Source: JANNNX01 sp031398745 | Lineage (GTDB): Bacteria > Actinomycetota > Acidimicrobiia > Acidimicrobiales > CADCSY01 | Assembly: GCA_031398745.1 (NCBI GenBank) | Contig: JANNNX010000065.1 | Coordinates: forward strand, 5,660-69,659 | Reading direction: 5' to 3' | DNA length: 64,000 nt | Part shown: piece by piece, positions 49,458 through 57,315 of the stretch | How positions within the stretch are numbered: the first letter of the stretch is position 1 | How the letters are laid out: each line of letters starts with the position of its first letter | Translations under genes and position numbers: made by a program | Notes under the pieces: generated by a model | Seen by the model: only the letters and a program-made list of their open reading frames with translations | Databases searched by the model: none | Told to the model about the DNA's origin: nothing

Positions 49458-49870
49458 GACGCCACCCCGCCCGCCGGCTCCATGACGCCCTGGGTCGCCT
49501 GCTGGCCCGCATCGCGGTGGGGCTCGACCGGCGGGGGAGCGTGGCGGTACGGGACCTCCCCGGCGGGGTCAGGGTGCTGGAGGGGAGCTGGCTGGTGCCG
49601 CCCGGCGCCGGTGCCTGGACGGTCGGCCACACCATCGTCGGCCGGGGACCGGTCCGGGGCCGGCTGCTCGACCACGAGCTGGTGCACGTCGAGCAGCTCG
49701 ACGACGACGCCTGGTTCGGCCCCCGCTACCTGTGGGAGTCGGTGCGGCGTGGCTCGTACCGTCGCAACCGGTACGAGGTCGCCGCCCGTGAGCGGGTGGC
49801 CAGGGGCGACGCCGCCCGTGAGCGGGTGGCCAGGGGCGACGCCGGCCCGTCACTACACTCGCCAACATGA
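49454..49870 (+). CDS. Small HExxH protein, putative zincin-like metallopeptidase domain
   Basis: A 138-residue protein. LLDHELVHVEQLDDDAWFGPRYLWESVRRGSYRRNRYEVAAR resembles minimal zincin domains, with HELVH as the HExxH zinc motif and the downstream Glu in YEVAAR as a possible third ligand. No signal peptide or membrane helix is evident. The C-terminus contains a 10-residue tandem duplication (AARERVARGD). GTG 49454 overlaps pimA by GTGA and its TGA overlaps the lemA ATG, so it is wedged between two genes with 4-nt overlaps. Function unknown. Confidence 0.65.
   Translation: MRRHPARRLHDALGRLLARIAVGLDRRGSVAVRDLPGGVRVLEGSWLVPPGAGAWTVGHTIVGRGPVRGRLLDHELVHVEQLDDDAWFGPRYLWESVRRGSYRRNRYEVAARERVARGDAARERVARGDAGPSLHSPT
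49781..49840 (+). repeat. Exact 30-bp tandem duplication
   Basis: Two identical 30-bp units (49781-49810, 49811-49840) starting GCCGCCCGTGAGCGGG, in frame, near the 3' end of the small HExxH gene. The absence of any difference suggests a recent duplication. Confidence 0.95.
49854..49859 (+). promoter_or_regulatory. -10 element TACACT for lemA (leaderless type)
   Basis: TACACT with a 7-nt spacer to ATG 49867, located within the end of the preceding gene. Confidence 0.5.
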
Positions 49871-50418
49871 CTGGACTGCTGATCGTGCTAGCGGTCGTCG
49901 CGCTGGTGGTGGTCTTCGCCGTCTTCTCCTACAACGGCCTCGTCCGCCTGAAGAACCGGGTCGAGAACGCCTGGGCCCAGATCGACGTCCAGCTCCGACG
50001 TCGCTACGACCTCATCCCCAACCTCGTCGAGACGGTGAAGGGCTACGCGGCCCACGAGCGCGAGACCCTCGAAGCCGTCACCGCGGCCCGCACCGCGGGC
50101 ATGAACGCCCAGGGCCCGGCCGACCAGGCCCAAGCCGAGAACATGCTCACCGGCGCCCTGCGCTCGCTCTTCGCGGTCAGCGAGGCTTATCCCGACCTCA
50201 AGGCCAACCAGAACTTCCTCAACCTGCAGGAGGAGCTGACCGCCACCGAGGGTCGGATCAGCTACGCCCGGCAGTTCTACAACGACGCCGTGACCAGCTA
50301 CAACACCAAGATCCAGTCGTTCCCGCCGATGCTCTTCGCCCGGGCCTTCAACTTCACCGAGCGGGAGTACTTCGAGGCCGACGACACCTCCCGAGGGCCG
50401 GTGCAGGTCCAGTTCTGA
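49867..50418 (+). CDS. lemA: LemA family protein
   Basis: A 183-residue protein. The N-terminal membrane helix (LLIVLAVVALVVVFAVFSYNGLVRLKN) is followed by VENAWAQIDVQLRRRYDLIPNLVETVKGYA, the LemA signature, and LQEELTATEGRISYARQFYNDAVTSYNTKIQSFP. LemA proteins are anchored with an outside N-terminus and often work beside HtpX. The htpX gene follows directly. Start ATG 49867 is set by the -10 element. Confidence 0.95.
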   Translation: MTGLLIVLAVVALVVVFAVFSYNGLVRLKNRVENAWAQIDVQLRRRYDLIPNLVETVKGYAAHERETLEAVTAARTAGMNAQGPADQAQAENMLTGALRSLFAVSEAYPDLKANQNFLNLQEELTATEGRISYARQFYNDAVTSYNTKIQSFPPMLFARAFNFTEREYFEADDTSRGPVQVQF

Positions 50419-50458
50419 CCTGACGCCGACCGCTTCTCTCGAGCCTCCGAGCACCGTC

Positions 50459-51367
50459 CTGTACGAACAGATCACCTCCAACAAGCGGCGCAGCGCGCTC
50501 TTGGTCGTGGGCTTCGTGGTCCTCGTGGTGGCCGTCGCCTGGGCCTTCGACCTCCTCCTCGGCTACGGCGTCGCCGGGCTCGTGGTGGCACTGGTGGTGG
50601 CCCTCCTCAGCAGCGTGGCCGCCTACTGGAAGAGCGACAGCGTGGCCCTGGCCATGAGCCGAGCCCACCCGGCCGACCCCGTGACCTACGCCCGGCTCCA
50701 CAACCTCGTCGAAGGACTGTGTATCGCCGGCGGCCTGCCCAAGCCCCGGGTATACGTGATCGACGACCCCGCGCCGAACGCGTTCGCCACCGGCCGCAAC
50801 CCGCAGCACGCGGCGATCGCGGTGACCACCGGGTTGCTCGAGCGGATGAACCGGGTCGAGCTCGAAGGCGTCCTCGCCCATGAGCTCTCGCACATCAAGA
50901 ACTACGACATCCTCGTGTCGACCATGGCCGTGACCCTGGTGGGTGTGGTCGCACTGCTCTCCGACTTCGGCCTCCGGTTCTGGATCTTCGGCGGCGGCCG
51001 GCGCCGCGACAACGACAACAACGGGGGCGGCGCCGGAGCCGCGTTGGCCCTCGTCGGCTTCGCCCTGCTGCTGCTGGCGCCGCTCGTGGCCCGGGTCATG
51101 CAGCTCTCCATCAGCCGGCGGCGCGAGGCGCTGGCCGACGTCAGCGGCGTCGCCCTGACCCGCTACCCCCCCGGCCTGATCGCTGCCCTCAAGAAGCTCC
51201 AGGAGGACCAGACGGTGGTCGGCACGGCGTCGAAGGCCACCGCCCACCTCTGGATCGAGTCGCCGTTGGCTCGGCGCCCCGAGGAGGGGTCGTGGTCGCG
51301 GATGAATCGCCTGTTCGACACCCACCCGCCGCTGGAGGAGCGCATCGCCGCCCTCGAGGAGCTGTGA
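50459..51367 (+). CDS. htpX: HtpX-like membrane zinc protease
   Basis: An approximately 302-residue M48B protease. Two N-terminal helices (LVVGFVVLVVAVAWAF, VAGLVVALVVALLSSVAAYW) precede NLVEGLCIAGGLPKPRVYVIDDP-type sequence, the zinc motif LAHELSHIKNYD and the third-ligand region SRRREALADVSG. The first standard start in frame is TTG 50501, but the conserved YEQITSNKRRSALL lies upstream of it. CTG 50459 directly before YEQI matches where homologues have Met, so it is proposed as start. It degrades misfolded membrane proteins together with LemA-type partners. Confidence 0.88.
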   Translation: MYEQITSNKRRSALLVVGFVVLVVAVAWAFDLLLGYGVAGLVVALVVALLSSVAAYWKSDSVALAMSRAHPADPVTYARLHNLVEGLCIAGGLPKPRVYVIDDPAPNAFATGRNPQHAAIAVTTGLLERMNRVELEGVLAHELSHIKNYDILVSTMAVTLVGVVALLSDFGLRFWIFGGGRRRDNDNNGGGAGAALALVGFALLLLAPLVARVMQLSISRRREALADVSGVALTRYPPGLIAALKKLQEDQTVVGTASKATAHLWIESPLARRPEEGSWSRMNRLFDTHPPLEERIAALEEL

Positions 51368-51370
51368 TCG

Positions 51371-52711
51371 ATGACCGACATCCCCCCGTCGTCCGGAGCG
51401 CCGGAGCCTGATCCCTCGGTCCCGCCGTCGTCTGAGCCGCCCCCCACCGAGGCGGTACCGGTGAGCGAGTTCGACCCGACGACGAGCGCGGTACCCGCCA
51501 CCGAGTCGGGCGATCCGACGACCGCGGTGCCGGCTACCGAGTCGGGTGACCCGACGACCGCGGTGCCCGTGGCCTCCGGTGGGGCCGGTGGGGTAGATGG
51601 TCCGCCGCCCGAGGGGGTAGCCGGCGGTGTCCCGCCCGGTGGGGGCTCCCGCCGCCGCAACCTGATCGTGGCCGGCGTCGTTGTCGTCGCGCTGCTGGTC
51701 GCCGGAGGGGTGGCGGTCGCCCTCGGCGGGGGCGACGGCGACGACCCCGAGCCGGTGGCCACCCCCAGGCCCTCGACCACCACCACCACCGAGAAGCCCG
51801 TTCTGGCCCCGTTGACCGGCCTGCCCTACGAGCAGGCGGTCGACCCCGACCGACCGGCCCTGGTGGTCAAGATCGACGACAGCCCGACGGCCCTCGGTCG
51901 CCAGTCCGGCATCAACCAGGCCGACATCGTCTACGTCGAGCAGGTCGAGGGCGGCTACGTCCGCCTGGCTGCCGTCTTCCAGTCGACCGACGCCACCGCC
52001 GGCCCGATCCGCTCGGCTCGCACCACCGACGTCGACCTGACGGCCAACCTCAATGGGGCCCTCTTCGCCTACTCGGGGGCCAACGGCGGGGTCCTGAACT
52101 CGATCCGATCGGCCAACCTGGTCGACGTCGGGGTGTCGGCCCAGCCCCAGCTCTATGAGTCCCGCAACAACACCGTCCTGCGGTACTTCGCCGACACCAA
52201 CGACCTGTGGTCGGCGGCGCTGCCCGAGTCGTCGGCCCCCGCCGCCCTCTTCACCTACCGCCAGCCGGGCCAGCTGCTGCCCACCACGGCCGAGGACAGT
52301 GGCGGCATCCACGTCGACTACGGCATCGAGGTCGACTACGTCCCCCGGCTCCAGGCCGATCTCAGCGTGACCTACGACCGCACCCAAGGGGGCACGGCCC
52401 ATCTGGACGACCAGGGCGAGCGGGTCTCGCCCGACAACGTCGTGGTGCTGTCGGTGCAGTACCGCGATTCGGGCTACGTCGACGCCGCCGGCGGCCGTTC
52501 GCCCGAGGCAGTGACCATCGGCCAGGGCGAGGCGTGGGTCCTGACCGGCGGGAAGTTGGTGCGGGGGACCTGGTCGCGGCCGACGCCCGAGGCCACCTTC
52601 GAGCTCCTCGACGCCACTGGCGCTCCCCTTGCCCTCACCCCCGGTCAGACCTGGGTCGAGCTGGCCCCGATCGGTGGCGTCACGCCCGTGCCCCCGGCGC
52701 CTGCCTCGTAG
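51371..52711 (+). CDS. DUF3048 membrane-anchored exported protein
   Basis: A 446-residue protein. A Pro/Ser/Thr-rich cytoplasmic N-terminus with a 12-residue tandem repeat precedes one transmembrane helix (NLIVAGVVVVALLVAGGVAVAL, residues 96-117), a short Thr-rich linker, and a DUF3048 (YerB-like) domain: PLTGLPYEQAVDPDRPALVVKIDDSP, QADIVYVEQVEGGYVRLAAVFQS and GPIRSARTTDVDL. The domain would be extracytoplasmic. Its biochemical role is unknown. ATG 51371 lies 3 nt after the htpX stop. Confidence 0.85.
   Translation: MTDIPPSSGAPEPDPSVPPSSEPPPTEAVPVSEFDPTTSAVPATESGDPTTAVPATESGDPTTAVPVASGGAGGVDGPPPEGVAGGVPPGGGSRRRNLIVAGVVVVALLVAGGVAVALGGGDGDDPEPVATPRPSTTTTTEKPVLAPLTGLPYEQAVDPDRPALVVKIDDSPTALGRQSGINQADIVYVEQVEGGYVRLAAVFQSTDATAGPIRSARTTDVDLTANLNGALFAYSGANGGVLNSIRSANLVDVGVSAQPQLYESRNNTVLRYFADTNDLWSAALPESSAPAALFTYRQPGQLLPTTAEDSGGIHVDYGIEVDYVPRLQADLSVTYDRTQGGTAHLDDQGERVSPDNVVVLSVQYRDSGYVDAAGGRSPEAVTIGQGEAWVLTGGKLVRGTWSRPTPEATFELLDATGAPLALTPGQTWVELAPIGGVTPVPPAPAS
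51497..51568 (+). repeat. 36-bp tandem repeat in the DUF3048 gene
   Basis: Two 36-bp units (51497-51532, 51533-51568) encode ATESGDPTTAVP twice and differ only at a few third positions. They lie in the disordered cytoplasmic segment. Confidence 0.9.
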
Positions 52712-52714
52712 ACT
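52709..52714 (+). promoter_or_regulatory. -10 element TAGACT for pdxST (leaderless type)
   Basis: TAGACT with a 7-nt spacer to ATG 52722. It begins inside the last codons of the DUF3048 gene. Confidence 0.5.
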
Positions 52715-52721
52715 CGCAGCG

Positions 52722-53642
52722 ATGACCAGCACGTCCAGCCTCTCCGACCCGCCCGACCCCGCCGCTGCCGCCACCGGCACCTTCCGGGTCAAGCGGGGCC
52801 TGGCCGAGATGCTCAAGGGCGGCGTGATCATGGACGTGGTCGACGCCGAGCAGGCCAAGATCGCCGAGGACGCCGGCGCCACCGCGGTGATGGCCCTCGA
52901 GCGGGTCCCGTCCGACATCCGGCGAGACGGCGGGGTCGCCCGGATGAGCGACCCGGCGCTGATCGAGGCCATCAAGGCGGTGGTCACCGTCCCGGTCATG
53001 GCCAAGGCCCGCATCGGGCACTTCGCCGAGGCCCAGGTGCTCGAGTCGCTCGGGGTCGACTTCGTCGACGAGTCCGAGGTCCTCACCCCGGCCGACGAGG
53101 CTCACCACATCGACAAGTGGCGCTTCACCGTCCCGTTCGTGTGCGGGGCCACCAACCTCGGCGAGGCCCTGCGCCGCATCAGCGAGGGGGCGGCGATGAT
53201 CCGCTCCAAGGGCGAGGCCGGCACCGGCGACATCGTCGAGGCGGTCCGCCATCTCCGCTCGATCCTGGGCGACATCCGCCGCATCGGGGTGGCCGACTCG
53301 GCCGAGATCTACGACTGGGCCAAGCGCCTCCAAGCCCCGGTGGCCCTGGTGCAAGAGGTGGCCGAGACCGGGACCCTCCCCGTGCCCCTGTTCTGTGCCG
53401 GGGGCATTGCCACCCCGGCCGATGCCTCTCTGGTCATGCAGCTCGGCGCCCAGGCGGTCTTCGTGGGGTCGGGCATCTTCAAGTCGGAGGACCCGGCTCG
53501 TACCGCGCGCGCCGTGGTCGAGGCGACCACGCATCACCGAGATCCGGCCATCGTGGCCAAGGTCAGTCGGGGCCTGGGCCAGGCGATGCGCGGCATCCAG
53601 GCATCGACGGCCGAGACCAAGCTGGCCGAACGGGGCTGGTGA
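52722..53642 (+). CDS. pdxS: Pyridoxal 5'-phosphate synthase lyase subunit
   Basis: A 306-residue TIM-barrel protein. FRVKRGLAEMLKGGVIMDVV opens the barrel, Lys95 in VPVMAKARIGHF and Lys163 in IRSKGEAGTGD are the two substrate-binding lysines, and VGSGIFKS is near the phosphate site. It condenses ribose 5-phosphate, glyceraldehyde 3-phosphate and ammonia to PLP. The start ATG 52722 follows the -10 element; a longer reading frame upstream belongs to another gene. pdxT follows. Confidence 0.96.
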   Translation: MTSTSSLSDPPDPAAAATGTFRVKRGLAEMLKGGVIMDVVDAEQAKIAEDAGATAVMALERVPSDIRRDGGVARMSDPALIEAIKAVVTVPVMAKARIGHFAEAQVLESLGVDFVDESEVLTPADEAHHIDKWRFTVPFVCGATNLGEALRRISEGAAMIRSKGEAGTGDIVEAVRHLRSILGDIRRIGVADSAEIYDWAKRLQAPVALVQEVAETGTLPVPLFCAGGIATPADASLVMQLGAQAVFVGSGIFKSEDPARTARAVVEATTHHRDPAIVAKVSRGLGQAMRGIQASTAETKLAERGW

Positions 53643-53683
53643 CGTGCGCCGGCCGGGCGGCACCGGCGGCCCGAGGCCTCCAG

Positions 53684-54262
53684 GTGCGAGCACGGTCGGT
53701 CGGGGTCCTGGCCCTGCAGGGCGCCTACGCCCGTCACGCCCAGGTCCTGGCTGAACTGGGCGTCCAACCGGTCGACGTCCGCACCCCCGACGACTTGGTC
53801 GAGCTCGATGCCCTGGTGCTGCCGGGCGGCGAGTCGACCACCATGTCGCTCCTGCTCGATTCGTCGGGGCTGCGCCCGGCGCTGGTCGAGCGCCTGGCCG
53901 GCGGTCTGGCCACCTTCGGGACCTGTGCCGGAGCCATCCTGCTCGCCACCGAGGTGCTCGACGGTCGACCCGACCAGCGCAGCCTGGGGCTGCTCGACGT
54001 GTCGGTGCGGCGCAACGGCTACGGCCGCCAGCGCGAGTCCTTCGAGGCGTCGGTCGAGGTCGAGGGCCTGGCCGACGGCCCGTTCCCGGCGGTGTTCATC
54101 CGGGCCCCGGTCATCGAGCGGATCGGTCCGGCGGTCGAGGTCCTGGCCTCGGTCGGGGGCCATCCGGTGCTCGTGCGCGCCGGCACCATCACGGCATCTA
54201 CGTTCCATCCCGAGCTGAGCGGCGATCCCCGCCTCCATGCCCGGTTCCTCGAGGAGGTCTGA
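53684..54262 (+). CDS. pdxT: Pyridoxal 5'-phosphate synthase glutaminase subunit
   Basis: A 192-residue class I glutamine amidotransferase. VGVLALQGAYARHAQVL and LPGGESTTMSLL are family motifs; the catalytic Cys81 is in FGTCAGAILLA, and the His-Glu pair is in STFHPELSGD. It supplies ammonia to PdxS. GTG 53684 was chosen over GTG 53639 (which overlaps pdxS) because it has a GAGG site 7 nt upstream and gives the standard length. Confidence 0.94.
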   Translation: MRARSVGVLALQGAYARHAQVLAELGVQPVDVRTPDDLVELDALVLPGGESTTMSLLLDSSGLRPALVERLAGGLATFGTCAGAILLATEVLDGRPDQRSLGLLDVSVRRNGYGRQRESFEASVEVEGLADGPFPAVFIRAPVIERIGPAVEVLASVGGHPVLVRAGTITASTFHPELSGDPRLHARFLEEV

Positions 54263-55006
54263 ATGTCCGGTCACTCCAAGTGGGCGACGATCAAGCACCA
54301 GAAGGGCGCCAAGGATGCGGCCCGGGGCAAGCTGTTCGCCAAGCTCATCCGCCAGGTCGAGGTCGCGGCCCGCGAGGGCGGGGGCGAGCTCGAGTCGAAC
54401 GCCACCTTGCGCACGATGTTCCAGAAGGCCCGTGACGCCTCGGTGCCCATGGACACCATCGAGCGGGCGGTCAAGCGGGGGACGGGCGAGCTCGAGGGGG
54501 TCCGCTACGAGCCCGCCAGCTACGAGGGCTACGCCCCGAGCGGGGTGGCGGTGCTGGTCGAGGTGCTGACCGACAACCGCAACCGCACCGGCGCCGAGGT
54601 GCGCAACATTTTCTCCAAGCTCGGCGGCTCCCTGGCCGAACCCGGGGCCGTGGCCTGGCAGTTCGAGCGCAAGGGGGTCGTCGTGGTGGCGGCCACGGCC
54701 GCGGAGGACGCAGTGATGGAGGCTGCGCTGGAGGCCGGCGCCGACGACATCGTCAACGACGGCGACCAGTGGCGCATCACCTCCGACCCCTCGTTGGTCG
54801 GCGGGGTCCGCCAGGCGCTCGAGGCGGCCGGGATCGTGGTCGACTCGGCTGAGGCGACGATGGTGCCGACCTCGACGGTCGCTCTCGATTCAGCCGACGA
54901 CGTCCGCAAGGTCCTCAAGCTGGTAGACGCCCTCGAGGAGCACGACGACGTGCAGGACGTGTTCGCCAACTTCGACGTGCCCGACGAGGTCCTGGCCTCG
55001 ATCTGA
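54263..55006 (+). CDS. yebC: YebC/PmpR family regulatory protein
   Basis: A 247-residue protein beginning MSGHSKWATIKHQKGAKDAARGKLFAKLIRQ-type sequence, the strongest mark of the family, with MDTIERAVKRGTGE, DNRNRTGAEVRNIFSK and the acidic C-terminus DVQDVFANFDVPD. YebC proteins act as DNA-binding regulators or, as shown more recently, help ribosomes through proline stretches. It directly follows pdxT and precedes ruvC, the order also found in mycobacteria. Confidence 0.94.
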   Translation: MSGHSKWATIKHQKGAKDAARGKLFAKLIRQVEVAAREGGGELESNATLRTMFQKARDASVPMDTIERAVKRGTGELEGVRYEPASYEGYAPSGVAVLVEVLTDNRNRTGAEVRNIFSKLGGSLAEPGAVAWQFERKGVVVVAATAAEDAVMEAALEAGADDIVNDGDQWRITSDPSLVGGVRQALEAAGIVVDSAEATMVPTSTVALDSADDVRKVLKLVDALEEHDDVQDVFANFDVPDEVLASI

Positions 55007-55036
55007 CGGTCCCCCTCCTGGGGCCACCGGGGCGGC

Positions 55037-55042
55037 TACCGT
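55037..55042 (+). promoter_or_regulatory. -10 element TACCGT for ruvCAB (leaderless type)
   Basis: TACCGT with an 8-nt spacer to ATG 55051, no ribosome site. No LexA-type palindrome (GAAC-N4-GTTC form) was seen in the 44-bp interval. Confidence 0.45.
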
Positions 55043-55050
55043 GCGAACTC

Positions 55051-55566
55051 ATGTTCGTGCTGGGCATCGACCCGGGGCTCACCCGCTGCGGCTACGGGGC
55101 GATCCGGCGCACGGGCTCGTCGCTGCGAGCCGAGGCCGCCGGCGTGCTCAGCACCCGGGCGACGGTTGCTCTGCCCCAGCGGCTGGCCCAGCTCCAGGCC
55201 GCGCTGCGGAGCTTGCTCGACGATCTCCAGCCCGACGTGGTGGCGGTCGAGCGGGTCTTCTTCCAGACCAACGTGCGCACCGCCATGTCGGTGGGCCAGG
55301 CCAGTGGGCTGGCGTTGGCCGAGGCCGCAGCCCGGGGGTGCGTGGTGGCGCAGTACACGCCCAACGAGGTCAAGCAGGCGGTGGCCGGTACCGGCTCGGC
55401 GCCCAAGGAACAGGTCCAGCGCATGGTCCAGGCTCAGCTGCACCTCGACCAGCTGCCCCGGCCGGCGGACGCCGCCGACGCCCTGGCCCTGGCCCTGTGC
55501 CACCACGCGGTGGCGCCGTTGCAGCAGGCGGTGGCCGCGGCCTCGGCCCGGGCGGGGGCGAGGTGA
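55051..55566 (+). CDS. ruvC: Holliday junction resolvase
   Basis: A 171-residue endonuclease with the RNase-H-fold acidic residues: Asp in LGIDPGLTRCGYG, Glu in VVAVERVFFQTN, and Asp residues in ADAADALALALCHH. It cleaves Holliday junctions brought by RuvAB. It starts the ruvC-ruvA-ruvB block from a leaderless-type promoter and overlaps ruvA by GTGA. Confidence 0.95.
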   Translation: MFVLGIDPGLTRCGYGAIRRTGSSLRAEAAGVLSTRATVALPQRLAQLQAALRSLLDDLQPDVVAVERVFFQTNVRTAMSVGQASGLALAEAAARGCVVAQYTPNEVKQAVAGTGSAPKEQVQRMVQAQLHLDQLPRPADAADALALALCHHAVAPLQQAVAAASARAGAR

Positions 55567-56168
55567 TCGGGTCACTGCGGGGCGTGCTCACGGCCCGGCT
55601 CTCGCCTGGCGAGGTGCTGGTCGAGGTCAACGGCGTCGGGTACCGGGCGTTGGTGTCGCCGGCCACGGTGGTGGCTCTGGGGTCGGTCGGCCGCGAGGTG
55701 GTGGTCCACACCCATCTCCACGTGCGGGAGGACGCGCTCAGCCTCTACGGCTTCGCCACCCCCGAGGAGCGGACCTGCTTCGAGGCGCTCATCGGGGCCC
55801 ACGGCGTCGGGCCGGCCCTGGCCCTGGCCATCCTGTCGGTCCACCAGCCGACCGCCCTGCGGATGGCGCTGGCCGACGACGACGTCGACGCCTTGTGCCT
55901 GGTGCCAGGGGTGGGCAAGAAGACCGCGCTGCGGCTCCTGGTCGAGTTGAAGGCCCGCTTCGCGCTGGCCGAGGCGACGATCGACCTGATCGCCGGCGGG
56001 GGAGCCGACACCGGTCCGCCGTCGGCCCGGACCGATGTCCGCGAGGCGCTGGTGGCCCTGGGCTACGGCGCCGAGGAGGTGCGGGAGGCGCTGCGGGACC
56101 TGCCCCCCGATCTCGACGCGGCCGACGGGCTCAAGCTGGCTCTCAGCCGCCTGGCGATGGCGTCATGA
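55563..56168 (+). CDS. ruvA: Holliday junction branch migration protein RuvA
   Basis: A 201-residue protein: OB domain (VIGSLRGVLTARL, VNGVGYRALV), two helix-hairpin-helix motifs (LIGAHGVGPALALAIL, LVPGVGKKTALRLLVELK) and a C-terminal three-helix domain (VREALVALGYGAEEVREAL) that contacts RuvB. GTG 55563 overlaps the ruvC stop. Its own TGA overlaps an ATG that begins the first of two mini-ORFs leading to ruvB. Confidence 0.94.
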   Translation: MIGSLRGVLTARLSPGEVLVEVNGVGYRALVSPATVVALGSVGREVVVHTHLHVREDALSLYGFATPEERTCFEALIGAHGVGPALALAILSVHQPTALRMALADDDVDALCLVPGVGKKTALRLLVELKARFALAEATIDLIAGGGADTGPPSARTDVREALVALGYGAEEVREALRDLPPDLDAADGLKLALSRLAMAS

Positions 56169-56203
56169 CCATGGCCGTCGAGCGCACCGCGGCGGCGGGA
56201 TGA
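56165..56203 (+). CDS. 12-codon mini-ORF 1 between ruvA and ruvB
   Basis: MTMAVERTAAAG, in its own frame. Its ATG overlaps the ruvA stop (ATGA, 56165-56168) and its TGA overlaps the ATG of mini-ORF 2 (56200-56203). It could serve to pass terminating ribosomes on to ruvB. It may equally be a decayed duplication with no function. Confidence 0.35.
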   Translation: MTMAVERTAAAG

Positions 56204-56238
56204 GCACCGCCGTCGAGCACCGCTCGGAGGCGGGATGA
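56200..56238 (+). CDS. 12-codon mini-ORF 2 between ruvA and ruvB
   Basis: MSTAVEHRSEAG, resembling mini-ORF 1 and the ruvB N-terminus (MSTAERDE). Its TGA overlaps the ruvB ATG (ATGA, 56235-56238). The DNA of the two mini-ORFs forms a 35-bp tandem repeat with 27 of 35 positions identical. Confidence 0.35.
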   Translation: MSTAVEHRSEAG

Positions 56239-57287
56239 GCACCGCCGAGCGGGACGAGATCCTGGTCGGGTCCCGGCTGGGGGACGATGAGGCGGTCGAG
56301 GTCGGCCTCCGCCCCCGGACGCTGGCCGAGTTCGTCGGGCAGGCCGAGCTCAAGGAACACCTCGCGATCGTGCTGGAGGCGGCGCGGCGCCGGGGCCAGG
56401 CTGCCGACCACGTGCTCTTCGCCGGCCCCCCGGGCCTCGGGAAGACGACGCTGGCCGGGGTGGTGGCCACCGAGATGGGCGTGGGCCTGCGGGTCACGTC
56501 GGGTCCGGCCCTGACCCGGCCGGGCGACCTGGCCGCCATCCTGACCAACCTCGAGGTCGGCGAGGTCCTCTTCATCGACGAGATCCACCGGTTGCCCCGC
56601 GCCGTCGAGGAGGTGCTCTACCCGGCCATGGAGGACTTCCAGCTCGACATCGTGATCGGGCAGGGTCCGGCGGCCCGCTCGATCCGCCTCGAGCTGCCGT
56701 CGTTCACCCTGGTGGGGGCGACCACCCGGACGGGTCTCATCACCGGGCCGCTGCGCGATCGGTTCGGCCTGGTCGAGCGGCTCGACCACTACCCGCCCGA
56801 CGATCTACAGGCGATCCTGACCCGGGCCGCCGACATCCTCGGCGTGGCCCTGGCCACCGACGGGGCGACCGAGATCGCCCGACGGTCGCGGGGCACGCCC
56901 CGCATCGCCAACCGCCTCCTGCGCCGGGTGCGCGACTTCGCCGAGGTCAGGGGCGACGGGACGGTGTCGATCCAGGTGGCCCGCGACGGCCTGGCCACCT
57001 TCGGGGTCGACCAACGGGGACTCGACAAGATCGACCGGGCCATCCTCGACGTGCTCTGCCGACGCTTCGGGGGTGCGCCGGTGGGTCTGTCGACCCTGGC
57101 CATCTCGGTCAACGAACCGCCCGAGACGGTCGAGGACGTCTACGAGCCGTTCCTCATCCAGCAGGGCCTGCTCCTGCGCACTCCCCGAGGCCGGGTGGCG
57201 ACCTCCGGGGCCTACGCCCACCTGGGTGTCGAGCCCCCGGCCACCGGGGTCCTCCCACCCGAGGCCGACGTCAGCCTCTTCGACTGA
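56235..57287 (+). CDS. ruvB: Holliday junction branch migration ATPase RuvB
   Basis: A 350-residue AAA+ helicase. LRPRTLAEFVGQAELKEHL begins the ATPase, Walker A is FAGPPGLGKTTLA, Walker B EVLFIDEIHRLP, sensor 1 VGATTRTGLITGPLRDRFG and the arginine region RSRGTPRIANRLLRRVRDF. The winged-helix domain ends PRGRVATSGAYAHLG. It drives branch migration with RuvA. ATG 56235 is reached through the ATGA chain from ruvA. A four-copy palindrome array follows the gene. Confidence 0.96.
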   Translation: MSTAERDEILVGSRLGDDEAVEVGLRPRTLAEFVGQAELKEHLAIVLEAARRRGQAADHVLFAGPPGLGKTTLAGVVATEMGVGLRVTSGPALTRPGDLAAILTNLEVGEVLFIDEIHRLPRAVEEVLYPAMEDFQLDIVIGQGPAARSIRLELPSFTLVGATTRTGLITGPLRDRFGLVERLDHYPPDDLQAILTRAADILGVALATDGATEIARRSRGTPRIANRLLRRVRDFAEVRGDGTVSIQVARDGLATFGVDQRGLDKIDRAILDVLCRRFGGAPVGLSTLAISVNEPPETVEDVYEPFLIQQGLLLRTPRGRVATSGAYAHLGVEPPATGVLPPEADVSLFD

Positions 57288-57315
57288 CCCGCCCGCCGCC
57301 CCCGCCACCCCCCAT

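Noticed and set aside
55007..55050. SOS (LexA) box before ruvC
   Set aside because: No palindrome of the actinobacterial LexA form could be found in the short interval.
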